DNA from: RH-AL1 sp965277735
Lineage (GTDB): Bacteria; Pseudomonadota; Alphaproteobacteria; Rhizobiales; Beijerinckiaceae
Direction: 5' to 3'
DNA length: 64,000 bases
Assembly: GCA_965277735.1 (NCBI GenBank)
Contig: CBDIDO010000003.1
Location: 3,038,001-3,102,000, forward strand
Shown: positions 34,506 to 43,171 of the stretch, one piece after another
Layout of the letters: the number at the start of each line of letters is the position of its first letter
How positions within the stretch are numbered: the stretch's first letter is position 1
Made by a program: the position numbers and the translations under genes
Notes under the pieces: generated by a model
Told to the model about the DNA's origin: nothing
The model's input: the letters and a program-made list of their open reading frames with translations, nothing else
Database searches by the model: none

Positions 34506-34934
34506 ATGCTGCGTGAAATAAAAAAATCAGAGACACAAAAGCTTGCCGAAGCCGAAATCGTCGCCTTTCGAGAAGCTCTTGGCCCATTCGTGACGGCTGC
34601 CGAGGCCACACGGATGCCGATGATGTTCACAGGCGTAAAGTCCGACGATCATCCTATCGTCTTCGTCAATCAGGCGTTCCTCAACCTCACCGGGTACGAT
34701 GAACACGAGGTCATGGGGCAGAGTTTCTTCGCTTTGTTTGAGGGCAGCACTGAGCCTGAAATGCTGGCCGAAATCCAAACCGCTTTCAAAGGAGGGCGGG
34801 ACCTGGAGTCTCTGGTCCGCTATCAAAGCAAGGATGGTCGTGCCCTCTGGGTCACGCTCAATATCGCTCCGGTCCAAGACGCCCATGGCAAAGTGATGCA
34901 ACATTTTGCTTCCTTTATGGACGTCACAATTTAA
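34506..34934 (+). CDS. PAS-domain sensor protein ended by a probable nonsense codon
   Basis: 142 residues. One PAS domain of the LOV-like (PAS_9) kind: DDHPIVFVNQAFLNLTGYDE, then VMGQSFFALFEGSTEPEMLA and VRYQSKDGRALWVTLNIAPV. The photoactive Cys of true LOV domains is absent (FFALFEG in that position), so flavin photochemistry is unlikely. After TAA 34932 the same frame runs on for 27 sense codons (KEDEDRLRRFVQQLNHRIEE) to a second stop at 35013. That tail looks like a normal coiled-coil end, so the TAA is probably a CAA-to-TAA mutation. Confidence 0.8.
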   Translation: MLREIKKSETQKLAEAEIVAFREALGPFVTAAEATRMPMMFTGVKSDDHPIVFVNQAFLNLTGYDEHEVMGQSFFALFEGSTEPEMLAEIQTAFKGGRDLESLVRYQSKDGRALWVTLNIAPVQDAHGKVMQHFASFMDVTI

Positions 34935-35029
34935 AAAGAAGATGAAGATCGGCTTCGTCGATTTGTTCAGCAACTTAATCACAGGATTGAAGAACTCGAA
35001 AAACGGGTACGGTAGCTTGCTGAAACGAC

Positions 35030-35285
35030 GCTGCCTTGTGCTGTGGTCACGGCGTCGCTTGGAGCAGCCGCCCGACCTCCTCGACGCTCGGCACGTCTAG
35101 CGGCTGCGGGGATGAGGCACTGGATGAAGCGCCGTGACAGGTCGGGCCGGTTGGGCGTCACGTTAAACAGGGAGCGCGGCGTCGAGATCGAAGCATTGAC
35201 CGTCGCGGCTGCGCGCCGCTTTCCGCGATGCACCTGGAAGCGGCGGATATCCTCCGCCTGGCCTGCGGCCGGTTCGGTAGACACC
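35030..35285 (-). pseudogene. Relic of an IS91-associated tyrosine recombinase
   Basis: The minus strand reads EDIRRFQVHRGKRRAAATVN, then LFNVTPNRPDLSRRFI, matching EDIRRFQVHQVESGAQPPTV and LFNVTLDRPDLSRRFIL of the recombinase at 60026. Only the part around the N-terminal SAM-like domain remains, and it has indels. No catalytic residues are left. Confidence 0.7.
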
Positions 35286-35288
35286 GCC

Positions 35289-35370
35289 TTAAGCTAATGC
35301 GGCCTGCCGTTCGAACTTAACGGGGCTGAGATAGCCGATCGTCGAGTGCCTTCGACCATGCTTGCCGTCC
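35289..35370 (-). pseudogene. C-terminal end of an IS3-family transposase (relic)
   Basis: Minus-strand HGRRHSTIGYLSPVKFERQA is the characteristic end of IS3-type OrfB proteins. Only about 25 codons remain, between the recombinase relic and the stomatin relic. It cannot move. Confidence 0.65.
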
Positions 35371-35374
35371 TCGG

Positions 35375-35740
35375 CCGGCACGATCTCGATGAGATGCTGT
35401 CGGAGCGAAAGAAACTTAGCGTCGACGTCCAAAGCATTCTCGATGCAGACCGAAACCTGGGGATTCAAAGTCGGCAACCTGGAGATCCGTACCGTCGAGC
35501 TGACGGACAACATGGTTCGGGCCATTGCCAAGCAAGCCGAGGCCGAGCGTGACAGGCGCGCGAAGATCATTCACGCCGAAGCCGAATTCCAGGCTTCTCA
35601 AACGCTTGTCAATGCAGCCAACATCCTTGCGAGCAGTCCGGCGGCGATGCAGTTACGCTACCTGCAGACCCTGACGGAGATAGGAGCGGAGCAAAATTCT
35701 ACGGTCATTTTTCCGATGCCGATAACATCGTCAAACCGTT
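35375..35740 (+). pseudogene. Stomatin/SPFH-domain protein fragment
   Basis: One frame gives LDEMLSERKKLSVDVQSIL; after a shift near 35440 the next gives TETWGFKVGNLEIRTVELTD, then NMVRAIAKQAEAERDRRAKI and AAMQLRYLQTLTEIGAEQNS with FPMPI. This is the C-terminal half of a stomatin/slipin-like SPFH membrane protein. The N-terminal half has been replaced by IS relics. No recognisable protein follows to 36025. Confidence 0.7.
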
Positions 35741-36025
35741 TCTCAGCATGTTCGACACCTCGAAGCGAGACGGCAATCCGGAGGCAAAGTCCTCATGGGC
35801 AGACACTGCCAACGCTAATGGGCGGCCGTGATGGATCCGTCGAGGTAGCGCCTCCTCGGAGTGAGAAAGCGACCTGGGCCTTATCGACAGTCGATCGCCC
35901 AAATTCGCCTTTCGGGGCGCAGATGCGGCCGAAAAGCTAGGGTCGTCGCAGAACGAGGCGGTTAAGCTGTGGCTGCGGCGCATGGGTAGCCGAAGCAGCT
36001 ATCACTTCCCACCTGGAGCACCGAG

Positions 36026-36514
36026 ATGAATCAAAGAGTGCAGATCGATGCGGAAGAAAGTGATGGGTCAAAAAACAAAACCGTCGCCCGATTGTTCACC
36101 GTCATTGAACATTGGATCACAATGGGCATTGGGAGCGTGCTTGTCGTCACCACGTTGCTCTTGCTTACAGGTACGCTGTCGGGCGTCTGGGGGGTGGCCC
36201 GCGAATGGCCGAAGACCGACAATATTTTCCTCATCGTTGACAAGCTTCTCTTCACGCTGATGCTTGTCGAGATTTTGCACACCGTGCGTCAGTCGATCAC
36301 GTCGGACCAGATCGCCATCGAGCCCTTCCTCATCGTTGGACTGATCGCTTCGGTTCGGCGCATCTTGATCGTGACAGTCGAGGTAGCGAACGAGGGCAAA
36401 GCTCCAAGCCCGCTGGAGTTCAGTCACGAGATGATAGAACTTGGCGTGCTTGGCGGTCTAACGCTCGTGCTGATTCTGTCGATCTACCTGTCCCGCCTAA
36501 GCCGCAAGCCTTGA
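36026..36514 (+). CDS. PsiE-family membrane protein
   Basis: 162 residues with four hydrophobic helices: HWITMGIGSVLVVTTLLLLT, then NIFLIVDKLLFTLMLVEILH, EPFLIVGLIASVRRILIVTV and LGVLGGLTLVLILSIYLSRL. The EPFLIVGLIASVRRIL block is the mark of the phosphate-starvation-inducible PsiE family. Role unknown beyond a link with phosphate starvation in enteric bacteria. ATG preceded by GGAGCACCGAG. Confidence 0.85.
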   Translation: MNQRVQIDAEESDGSKNKTVARLFTVIEHWITMGIGSVLVVTTLLLLTGTLSGVWGVAREWPKTDNIFLIVDKLLFTLMLVEILHTVRQSITSDQIAIEPFLIVGLIASVRRILIVTVEVANEGKAPSPLEFSHEMIELGVLGGLTLVLILSIYLSRLSRKP

Positions 36515-36589
36515 GCTGATGAGCACCTGGGTTGGCGCCTGCACGTCAAACAAGCGGCGAAGGGGAGCATATTAACGAATCCGCGCCGT

Positions 36590-37538
36590 GAACGTCCGCT
36601 TTCAGGTAAGGCGACGAATGCCAGGAACGGCGGGAACGGTGAAGGTTTTCGGGTGCCGGCCGGCCGCGATGGTTCGGCTTGGTGAAGGGCCGGCGTACGA
36701 AAACCGCCCATGCACGAATCCGCGGGTCTGCGCGCGAAGTCTATGGGGATTTGATCGATCGGCGATGGCTTCGAGGGAGGTGCGGCGACGGGGTAAGCCG
36801 CATCAAGACGTTTCCGCGTGGAGCGCCCGCGGTCGTCAGCGTGCTTCGGACGGGCTTCGACAGACGGGCGACGACGGGTTCTGCGTGAAGGTGCGCATGT
36901 CGTCCCGGTGGCCGTGGCGGTGTCGTTGCGGCGGGAGGTCGTGCCAAGGCGTGCCGGGTCACGCCGAGGTCCTCCGGGAGTAGGTCGAGCATGCCGGCGG
37001 CCCGCGCGGTTGCGCCGCGCCGGCGAGAACCTCGAGGACGATCATGCGACCGCCGCAGCATGGGCATGTCCGATGCGGTTCGGGCGGAGTCGCGGGCTCG
37101 GCTTGGGCCGGCGGTGGCGTCGGCGCGATCGGCGCGACGCCGAGCAGATCCCTGGCTCGCGCGCTGTTGGCCTGGCGCCCCACGCTGGCGAGCAGGCCGT
37201 AGTACCGGATGCGGTGGAAGCCCTTGGGCAGGACGTGCAGCAGGAAGCGGCGGATGAACTCCTCGGCGGCGAGCGTCATGGTGCGGTGGCGATCGGCGCC
37301 GTCGCGACGATAGTCCTTGTATCGGAAGGTGACGCCGGTCTCGTCCTGCGCGAGCAGCCGGCGGTTCGAGATGGCGACGCGATGCGTGTAGCGCGACAGG
37401 TAGGCGAGGACGGCCTCTGGGCCGGCGAATGGCGGCTTGGCGTAGACCACAGCGCGCCTTGCGAGCCGGCGCGAGATGGCGGTGGAAAGCGTGACGGTCG
37501 GCAAGGCCGACGTGCTCGCCGTGGAACTGCAGAGCCAA
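36590..37538 (-). mobile_element. IS91-family relic: C-terminal half of the transposase and one terminus
   Basis: Minus-strand frames give LQFHGEHVGLADRHAFHRHL, then after a frameshift AVVYAKPPFAGPEAVLAYLS, NRRLLAQDETGVTFRYKDYR and PKGFHRIRYYGLLASVGRQA, matching the IS91 transposase at 60935. The Cys zinc end (RTCPCCGGRMIVLEVLAGA) is present. Beyond it, 36660-36760 matches the terminus at 62340-62440 (shared CCCATGCACGAA and GACCCGCGG). The upstream end is cut at about 37538, exactly where the RES toxin relic starts. Confidence 0.8.
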
Positions 37539-37719
37539 GATAGACGATGCCGAAGGCTCGGCCGGTTGTATCGCTGAAGCGGGTCTTAGCCAGACCCCAG
37601 CCGAGCGGGTTGGGGAAGCGGGTCTCGTAAATGCGCCGCCAAACGTCGTCCGCGGGTGCAGTTTTCAAGACGAGCGGGCGGCTCGCGAACGCCCGGCCCG
37701 GCAGGGCTTTTGCTGACAT
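37539..37719 (-). pseudogene. RES-domain toxin, truncated by the IS91 relic
   Basis: ATG 37719 lies 4 bases after the antitoxin stop. The first 60 residues (SRPLVLKTAPADDVWRRIYE, then TRFPNPLGWGLAKTRFSDTT and AFGIVYLGS) are the start of a RES-family NAD+-degrading toxin, including the Arg of the R-E-S core. At about 37539 the sequence changes directly into IS91 transposase. The rest of the active site (Glu and Ser) is lost, so no toxin can be made. Confidence 0.8.
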
Positions 37720-37723
37720 CGTC

Positions 37724-38449
37724 TCAGCTAAAGGTGCCGGTGGTGAGGTTCTCAGCCACCTCCACAACGGCATCGACTTGCCCGGACTTCAGGGCATCGA
37801 GCGCCGTGCGACCGCTAAGCTCGGCATGGGCAGTCAGCAAGAAGCGGAAAACGGTCCAGGGCTGTTCGCCTAGGACCGCAAATAGCCGGGCCAAGCCTGG
37901 TAGGGGCAAGCCAGCGTCGGTTACCTGCCAGCGTGGGTACTTCACCCCGCGCGTGGCGCCCTCCAAACCGAGGACCTCGTCACGCTTGCGCTTGGCATTG
38001 ACGGTCTCGTGCGAAGCGCCAATCAGCGGCCCGAACTCACGGGCCGTGAGCATATCCGCACCCTTGAGAATGTCAGCGACCTTCGTCGCGCCTCGGGCCT
38101 TTGCCCGAGCTATAGCGGCATCCAGAGGGCCGCCAGTAGCTTCTTCTGCAGGAGCTTCTGAGACGGCTTCGGCGGTGCCGTCAGGCGTGACCGAATAGGT
38201 GACCAGAAAGGTCTGGCCTGTCAGCTCGGCCTTGGCGGCTGTGTCAGCATAGCCCGCGATCAACCTGCCCAGCGCTCCCTTCTTGGTGGCGATCCGCTTA
38301 AAACGCGCTTTGGAGACCGGCACCTCGGCGACGCTCTTGCCGGAGTGCACCACCACGACTCGGCTGGTCGTAGCGGTCTGGGCTGTCTCCGCCTTCGTCC
38401 GTGAGCGTTTCAAGGTTGTCGGCCGGACGGTTTCGCGAGCTTGAGCCAT
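37724..38449 (-). CDS. Xre/MbcA-type antitoxin of a RES toxin (orphaned)
   Basis: 241 residues. The middle (LKGADMLTAREFGPLIGASH, then ETVNAKRKRDEVLGLEGATR) is a helix-turn-helix with a KYPRWQ tail, and the C-terminus (SGRTALDALKSGQVDAVVEV, then AENLTTGTF) is the DUF2384/MbcA toxin-binding domain. The N-terminus is longer than usual, Lys/Thr-rich with a beta-rich part. Together with the truncated RES gene just downstream it forms a RES-Xre operon. The frame is intact, so the antitoxin may still be made and repress its own promoter. Confidence 0.85.
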   Translation of the reverse strand: MAQARETVRPTTLKRSRTKAETAQTATTSRVVVVHSGKSVAEVPVSKARFKRIATKKGALGRLIAGYADTAAKAELTGQTFLVTYSVTPDGTAEAVSEAPAEEATGGPLDAAIARAKARGATKVADILKGADMLTAREFGPLIGASHETVNAKRKRDEVLGLEGATRGVKYPRWQVTDAGLPLPGLARLFAVLGEQPWTVFRFLLTAHAELSGRTALDALKSGQVDAVVEVAENLTTGTFS

Positions 38450-38733
38450 GGAGATCTCCTCGACATAAAGTGGCGATTTCTGTCAGGTTCGTCAAGCTCG
38501 TCAAGTTTGTCAAAACGACTCAGGGCGGTACCTCATCGTCCCGGCCGCTCGCGTAGCAACACCCTCGTATCATTCGTATAGACAAGCCCCGCTAACCTGC
38601 GCGCGCTTAAGCGCGGCCTCAAATAAAGGAATGGAATCTGCAAAATTGGGGAGATCGCGTCTTGTTGTCTTGATCTCTCCAGTAGTCGCTCCACATTGAT
38701 CGTGCGAACGACCCGCCAACCTTGCGAGTGTGA

Positions 38734-39204
38734 ATGACTACCGAAACTTCCCTTGAAGCATCTGGACCAAACCCGGCGCTCCTCCAGATGGCTGCCGACA
38801 TCGTCTCGGCCTATGTTGTCAGAAATGCCGTGCCGGCGACTGAGCTGCCCGCGTTGATCGCGCAGACCCATTCTAGCCTCGCGCAACTCGCGAGCGGCAC
38901 CGTTGTACCCGCCGTCGAGCCGCCGAAAGAGCCTGCGGTGCCCATCAAGAAGTCGGTGACGAACGACTACATCATCTGCCTCGAGGACGGGAAGAAGTTC
39001 AAGTCGCTGAAGCGGCATCTCTCTACGGCCTTCAAGATGACGCCGCAGGAGTATCGCTCCAAGTGGGGGCTGCCGCCGGACTACCCGATGGTCGCTCCGG
39101 ACTACGCGGCTGTGCGCTCGGGGTTGGCGAAGCAGGCCGGGCTTGGGCAAAAGGCCATCGAGACCAGAGCCGCGAAGAAGAAGCCCGCGAAGAAGGCGGC
39201 GTAG
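38734..39204 (+). CDS. mucR: MucR/Ros-family transcriptional regulator
   Basis: 156 residues. The zinc-finger-like core DYIICLEDGKKFKSLKRHLS then MTPQEYRSKWGLPPDYPMVA and PDYAAVRSGLAKQAGLGQ is typical of MucR. As in other MucR proteins the second Cys of the pair is Asp; here the final His position also differs (HLSTAF), so zinc binding may be altered. Lys/Ala-rich C-terminus. These proteins act as H-NS-like silencers of AT-rich and acquired genes, which fits a mobile island. Confidence 0.9.
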   Translation: MTTETSLEASGPNPALLQMAADIVSAYVVRNAVPATELPALIAQTHSSLAQLASGTVVPAVEPPKEPAVPIKKSVTNDYIICLEDGKKFKSLKRHLSTAFKMTPQEYRSKWGLPPDYPMVAPDYAAVRSGLAKQAGLGQKAIETRAAKKKPAKKAA

Positions 39205-39263
39205 CGTCTTCGACGATCATGCCGTCCACGGTCTGTCGAGCACAAGCTCGGCCGGATTTTTGT

Positions 39264-39656
39264 TCACTCGTGAGGATGGCCGCGTCGCCGAACGCCGTCG
39301 CCACGCGGCACGGAGTCGGTTTCGAAATCTTCCATCTTGTGCCGCTCTAACCCATCCTCGTCCGACGAGGCGTCGGGGATTTTGCAGCCTTCGAGACGGA
39401 TGATTTCTTGCGGGCGTTGATCTTGGTCGAGCCCAAATGCAGGGTAGCAGTGCTTTTTGTTGCAGACGACGATGTCGCCGGTCTTCGGATCACGAAGGAG
39501 GTGGTCGAGTCGGCTTAGCGCCTGACCCCGTTTGATGGAGACGTGGTCCTTGCCCTCTCCACCAGCGGCGCTGAGAAGCACTTTGCCAGTGCATGCCAGT
39601 GCGGGGCGACCACCGAGCAGCAAGACCAACGCGGCAGCGATCACCCGGCCGATCAT
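39264..39656 (-). CDS. Hypothetical secreted protein
   Basis: 130 residues with a signal peptide (MIGRVIAAALVLLLGGRPAL, cleaved after ALA). The mature part has three Cys (ACTGK, VVCNKKHC and EGCKIPD), likely in disulphides, and a charged tail. No family recognised. It overlaps no other credible gene. Confidence 0.55.
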   Translation of the reverse strand: MIGRVIAAALVLLLGGRPALACTGKVLLSAAGGEGKDHVSIKRGQALSRLDHLLRDPKTGDIVVCNKKHCYPAFGLDQDQRPQEIIRLEGCKIPDASSDEDGLERHKMEDFETDSVPRGDGVRRRGHPHE

Positions 39657-39841
39657 GTACGAACCTCAGGTCTCCGCAGAGACCGGAAATATGCCTCTCC
39701 TTATGTCGTGCTCATCAGGAGCGGCTTGCCATCCCATGTAGCCTCCCAGCGCCTCGCGTGCGACCTCCAATCGGCCCGAGGCGTGTACGCGCGTGCTTCT
39801 TGGTGTCGCGCTGAGGTCGTGCCTTTCGAAGGCGCCGGACA

Positions 39842-40066
39842 TCAGCTGCGGATTGAATACCCCCTCCCCCGCTTGCGCCTGAGCCAAGATCCGAGCGCTT
39901 CCTGCGCCGCATGGCCATCCGCGTGCAGCTCGAGCCGGCTAGACCCTCCCCGGTTGCCAATCCGTCCCCACTCGCGCCGCAACCCGACGTCGACGAATAA
40001 GGTCGGCTCGACCGCGAGCACGTAATAGCGATGGATGTTGGCCTCGGGGTCGACCCGTTCGAGCAT
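39842..40066 (-). CDS. WGR-domain protein
   Basis: 74 residues from ATG 40066. MLERVDPEANIHRYYVLAVE, then LRREWGRIGNRGGSSRLELH and GYSIR is a complete, stand-alone WGR domain, the nucleic-acid-binding module first seen in PARPs and common as a single-domain protein on alphaproteobacterial plasmids. The motif WGRIG is present. Next to a DUF1612 protein on the same strand, as seen on rhizobial plasmids. Confidence 0.8.
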   Translation of the reverse strand: MLERVDPEANIHRYYVLAVEPTLFVDVGLRREWGRIGNRGGSSRLELHADGHAAQEALGSWLRRKRGRGYSIRS

Positions 40067-40200
40067 CAAGACCTGTAGCACGCTGCCCTCCTTTACGGAC
40101 GGCTTGCAGATTCTGACAGCTGTCGTTGTGGGTCCAACGGATAATTTGAATCAATGTTCTCGTCTTGAGTCACGCACTCGATGGTGCCGTTACGAGGCCG

Positions 40201-41271
40201 TCACAGCACCCCCCAGCAGCGATAACGCGTTCGTCCGGTAAGTTCACGGATTCCGAGCTCCGCCACCAGGTCCTGCGCCGCGCGCGGCGTCACTTTGAGC
40301 TCGCTGGCGATCGTTTGGCTGGAGACCACTGGCGCGCGCATCACCAATTCCACCAGTGCCGGCAGCCTTGACGTCGACCGCCGCCCGACCAGCTTGCGCT
40401 GCAGCCCGCGATAGGTGTTGAGCAACCGATCGTGGTCGCTCAACCCGGTTTCGGCGGCTGCGGTGATGGCGGCGATCCACAGCGCGGTACGATCCGCCCT
40501 GCCCCGTTTTCGCTCGCGTGTGGCGAGTTTCATCCCGAGATTGAGTGCGGGGAGATGATGTCGGGTCTTTTCGCGCGACCGCAAAAGATCGGCGAGGAGG
40601 AGCCGCCCGAGCCAGGCCTGGTTCGGGAGCGGGGCCAGGTCGTCGAGCGCGGCGCCGGCGAGGGCGGCCGCCATCACGGGTGTCAGGGGATCGGTCGACC
40701 GCAGGTGTCCAAGCCATTCCTCGAGGCGGTCCTTATCGGCGAGGGTGAGCAGGTCTGGAGCGGGCGCGGCGGCGACGGGATGGCCGTCGAGAATCCTGTT
40801 CGTCCGCGCCAGCAGCGCATCGAGGGCGGCAAGCTCGGCGGAAAGCGCGTCTTCCTCGGCCTGAATTGGATCCTCGTGTCTTGGCGGTTTGTCCGGAGCG
40901 CCGTCGGGCGATGCGAGGCCGCGCAGCTGGTCGAGACCGGAGGTGCTTGCAGCCCAAGCGGGGCTTGCGGCGGCGATCCTTCGGCGGGCGCGCAGGGCCG
41001 CGTGGGCCCGCGTTAGGGCGTGCGTTGGGGATCGGATGTCGGCAGCGGCGTCGTACAGGACGAGGTCGTCGAGATGCACGAGCTCGCCCTCGAGAAACAC
41101 CGCCGCAGCGGCATCGTGAACGTGCGTCCGGGCGCGGAAAGCGTCGGCGATGGGGCTTGTGGCGAGCCGCTCGTCTAGGCGCGCGACGGCATCCTCTGCC
41201 TTCGCCAACTCGAGCGCCGACGGGCTAGCGGCGTAGGAGGCAGGAAAGACAAGTGACTGACCTAACATCAC
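40201..41271 (-). CDS. DUF1612/RHE_PE00001-family DNA-binding protein
   Basis: 356 residues. The early part (RTHVHDAAAAVFLEGELVHL, then DDLVLYDAAADIRSPTHALT) and the C-terminal HTH (PVVSSQTIASELKVTPRAAQ, then DLVAELGIRELTGRTRYRCW) are marks of the RHE_PE00001/DUF1612 family from rhizobial plasmids. Full length. Function unknown; the HTH suggests a plasmid-borne regulator. It lies upstream of the WGR gene on the same strand. Confidence 0.85.
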   Translation of the reverse strand: MMLGQSLVFPASYAASPSALELAKAEDAVARLDERLATSPIADAFRARTHVHDAAAAVFLEGELVHLDDLVLYDAAADIRSPTHALTRAHAALRARRRIAAASPAWAASTSGLDQLRGLASPDGAPDKPPRHEDPIQAEEDALSAELAALDALLARTNRILDGHPVAAAPAPDLLTLADKDRLEEWLGHLRSTDPLTPVMAAALAGAALDDLAPLPNQAWLGRLLLADLLRSREKTRHHLPALNLGMKLATRERKRGRADRTALWIAAITAAAETGLSDHDRLLNTYRGLQRKLVGRRSTSRLPALVELVMRAPVVSSQTIASELKVTPRAAQDLVAELGIRELTGRTRYRCWGVL

Positions 41272-41913
41272 TACTGTATCGAGACGAAAGCTTAATGTAG
41301 CCTAGCTTCCGTGACAGGGCCAGCTTCAAAAAGACCCCTCACACCACCGATAACAAACAAGTATCGTTGTATTAGTTATCAAATAAATTAAGCCGCTTGA
41401 TGCTTGCGCGTGTAGCATAAGGCTTGATCGTTTAGCATGGCGGGATTATCGTGTGCATAAGACGCCGTCTTTAAACGCACCTGCTTGGCTTCGACGGCCG
41501 GCGCTCGTTTACAATTTGGCCCTCGTGCGTCTTCCGCCAGCGACAAATGCAGCAACCCGCGCGCAAAAATCAAAGGCGACCGCATATTCCACTCGACTGT
41601 CGCCGCGAAGGGAGCATGTATGCTCCGCGTGAGACAGGAGATGGTCGTGCAGCAAACGAATTTGAGGCGAAGATCGTCTAGGAATAACCGAGCGTTCCTG
41701 TCAGACCGCTCGAGATCGAGCCTTTAATCCACAAGGCTTTCATCCTGTTGAACGCGAAGCCGGTGGTGCGCCGCCGCAAGCGTTAACGTTAAACCGACCC
41801 CGGCTGATCCTTTTTTACCTTCTCATCTCGACGTTGGCCCGCGTCACTGCTCGTGACGAGGGCTTCAGCGCGTGGGAGCCGAAACTGGCCCCGCGACCAA
41901 GCTGGAGATGGAC
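41272..41913. other. AT-richer intergenic region
   Basis: About 640 bases between divergent DUF1612 and DUF3489 genes. A+T-rich near 41340-41400. Short frames here have Arg/Ser-rich products and no family match. I see nothing else in it. Confidence 0.35.
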
Positions 41914-42504
41914 ATGATCAAACTAAACCCGACGCAACTCTCGATCCTTGTCGCGGCCGACGCACGGGAGGACGGAGGCCTAAGTCGACCGGCTAGCATT
42001 CGACCCGCGGCCGCGGCGAAGATTGCGACGAAACTTATCGTGGAGAGGTTGGTCCGAGAGGTGCGGGCAAAAGGCGACTTGCCGATCTGGCGCGAGGATG
42101 AGGCGGGACGGACGTACAGCCTCATGATCATTAAAGCCGGACGCACTTTAGTTCGAGCCGATGCGGTGCAGAACGTGAAAGATGCAGCCCCTTCGAGCAA
42201 TGAAGAAGGTGCCCGGTCCGCGTCAACGCAAGGCGCGGTAGTTGCGACGGCTAGCGCCTCGCAGCAAGCGTCAGTGTCACCGGAGCTTGGACGGCGGGGT
42301 TCAAAGCGCGCCCTGGTCATCGGCATGCTTCAGCAGCCGAACGGCGCCTCGATGGTCGATCTAATTGCTGCGACGGGCTGGCTGCCTCACACCACTCGCG
42401 CCGCTCTAACCGGCCTGCGCAAGGCAGGACTGACTGTCGAGAGGCGTCGCGATGCTGAGATGCAAGGCTCAGTGTATCGCCTTGCAGCCGCCGAAGCTGC
42501 CTAG
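41914..42504 (+). CDS. DUF3489-family protein
   Basis: 196 residues from ATG 41914 (MIKLNPTQLSILVAADARED), the usual kind of start for this family; the frame is open to a GTG at 41872. The first HTH-like part is followed by a low-complexity linker (about 95-140) and then the DUF3489 domain: KRALVIGMLQQPNGASMVDL, then IAATGWLPHTTRAALTGLRK and YRLA. It is a small winged-helix domain. First of a three-gene unit with DUF2924 and a serine recombinase. Confidence 0.85.
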   Translation: MIKLNPTQLSILVAADAREDGGLSRPASIRPAAAAKIATKLIVERLVREVRAKGDLPIWREDEAGRTYSLMIIKAGRTLVRADAVQNVKDAAPSSNEEGARSASTQGAVVATASASQQASVSPELGRRGSKRALVIGMLQQPNGASMVDLIAATGWLPHTTRAALTGLRKAGLTVERRRDAEMQGSVYRLAAAEAA

Positions 42505-42505
42505 C

Positions 42506-43171
42506 ATGGCAGAAACGCGATATGAGGAACGATGCAGCGGAGCGGTCCACGACCGCTCCGACGCTGCGATCCTCGCTGCAGCTTTTGCCGAGCTGGAAAG
42601 CCTCGATCCCGAGCCACTGCGCCGACGGTGGCGAGCTTTGGTCGGTGGCGCCCTGCCGCTCGATCTTGGACGACCGCTCACTTTGCGGGTTCTCTTCTAC
42701 AAGCTGCAGGCGCAGCGGCTTGGCGATCTCGACAAAGCCAGCCTGCGCGAGCTCGCGAGCTTCACGCCGGTCAGAGCCGGTACCGTTGTCGATCCGCCCT
42801 CTACCGGGATCAGCGTGTGCCGGAAGCAGCCGCGTCCTTCAAAGGCTGTGCAGCCTGCAATCCGTGCTCTTCGTATCGCCCGCCCCGGCACCCTGCTGAC
42901 ACGCGAGTATGGAGGCGTCCTGCATCAGGTCCTGGTGCTCGATGCAGGCGCCTCTTGGAATGGGAAGACCTACGACAGCCTTAGCAGAGTCGCTCTGGCG
43001 ATCACCGGCACAAAATGGAACGGTCCGCGCTTCTTCGGCCTGCGTGATCCGGCAAAGGGCCAAGACGCTGATCACAGGATCAGGTCGGGGGCCAACGCCA
43101 AGCTAGCGGTCGTGGGCAAGGGGCGAGCCGGATACGCAGTATCATCGCGCCCTCCGCAAGCACCATCATGA
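42506..43171 (+). CDS. DUF2924-family protein
   Basis: 221 residues from ATG 42506. LAAAFAELESLDPEPLRRRW, then GRPLTLRVLFYKLQAQRLGD and GTLLTREYGGVLHQVLVLDA, SWNGKTYDSLSRVALAITGT, KWNGPRFFGLR is a complete DUF2924 protein. Function unknown; members are encoded with DUF3489 and large serine recombinases in alphaproteobacterial prophages and islands. Stop overlaps the recombinase start (ATGA at 43168). Confidence 0.88.
   Translation: MAETRYEERCSGAVHDRSDAAILAAAFAELESLDPEPLRRRWRALVGGALPLDLGRPLTLRVLFYKLQAQRLGDLDKASLRELASFTPVRAGTVVDPPSTGISVCRKQPRPSKAVQPAIRALRIARPGTLLTREYGGVLHQVLVLDAGASWNGKTYDSLSRVALAITGTKWNGPRFFGLRDPAKGQDADHRIRSGANAKLAVVGKGRAGYAVSSRPPQAPS

Noticed and set aside
36818..37543. Plus-strand frame over the IS91 relic
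   Set aside because: Antisense to transposase sequence that matches the copy at 60935; no protein-like content.
14636..39880. Short similarity between 14634-14656 (CCCTCCCCCGCTTGCGCC) and 39862-39879
   Set aside because: Only about 18 bases, no matching flanks; probably chance or a tiny IS-end trace.
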